Positions 63,975 to 64,000 of a stretch of DNA of 64,000 bases are shown piece after piece. Below the pieces are notes generated by a model, which saw only the letters and a program-made list of their open reading frames with translations, ran no database searches and was not told where the DNA came from. A program made the translations under genes and the position numbers. Position 1 is the stretch's first letter. Each line of letters opens with the position of its first letter. Origin of the DNA: Rhineura floridana (taxonomy: Eukaryota; Chordata; Lepidosauria; Squamata; Rhineuridae); contig NC_084497.1 of assembly GCF_030035675.1 (NCBI RefSeq), forward strand, positions 28,071,955 to 28,135,954, written 5' to 3'.

Positions 63975-64000
63975 CCACGACTTCTGTCCAACAGGCAGAT

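Larger units (their letters stand above)
59960..64000 (-). mobile_element. CR1-type LINE with two open reading frames, 5' end beyond the window
   Basis: The element runs right to left. Its 3' end at ~59960 carries short repeats (ttcttatgttcttatgttct on the minus strand), the diagnostic CR1 end. ORF2 is at 63057-60169 and ORF1 at >63974-63177, with ~119 bp between them. Over 4 kb are present with both frames open, so insertion was probably recent. Truncated copies of the same subfamily lie at 11705-11850, 17095-17690, 22960-23105 and 51780-52495. Confidence 0.92.

Overview
This is vertebrate nuclear DNA, most likely from a squamate reptile (a lizard). Two things point there. The gene order matches human 1p36.22 (FBXO44, FBXO6, MAD2L2, DRAXIN, AGTRAP). 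The repeats are of the lizard kind: CR1, L2 and Bov-B LINEs, tRNA-headed and 5S-rRNA-headed SINEs carrying LINE tails, and many short palindromic DNA transposons. I found no bacterial or viral genes in their own right, no CRISPR array and no functional tRNA or rRNA gene.

Layout. 1-5.8 kb: gene-free flank with old repeats. 5.8-7.1 kb: an LTR-type fossil. 7.7-16.0 kb (+): a divergent F-box/FBA paralogue (362 codons, five coding exons). 16.2-16.7 kb: a second copy of the LTR-like sequence. 17.8-23.6 kb (+): a conventional FBXO6/FBXO44-type gene (254 aa). 24.6-30.8 kb (-): complete MAD2L2/REV7 (211 aa, eight coding exons), tail-to-tail with the F-box gene, with a CpG island near 32 kb. 33.8-46.9 kb (+): DRAXIN (349 aa, five coding exons plus a likely non-coding first exon). 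48.8 kb to beyond the right edge (+): AGTRAP, with four coding exons visible and the last one not found. 59.96-64.0 kb (-): a CR1 LINE with intact ORF2 and an open ORF1 that runs off the edge.

Functions. The F-box proteins are substrate adaptors for SCF ubiquitin ligases that recognise glycoproteins. MAD2L2 is the HORMA adaptor of DNA polymerase zeta and shieldin. DRAXIN is a secreted axon-guidance protein. AGTRAP is a membrane protein that binds the angiotensin II type 1 receptor. They are neighbours by old synteny, not by a shared pathway.

The most unusual part is the F-box pair. Promoter and non-coding exon 1 are about 95% identical between the two genes over about 300 bp, while the coding exons are highly diverged. 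The upstream member keeps every splice site and an open frame but has lost the glycan-pocket aromatics, has an enlarged third exon and ends in a two-unit acidic tail. All exon joins were made by hand from splice signals, phase and remembered family sequences. Repeat family names are recognised by eye, and repeat boundaries are good to roughly 5-20 bp.
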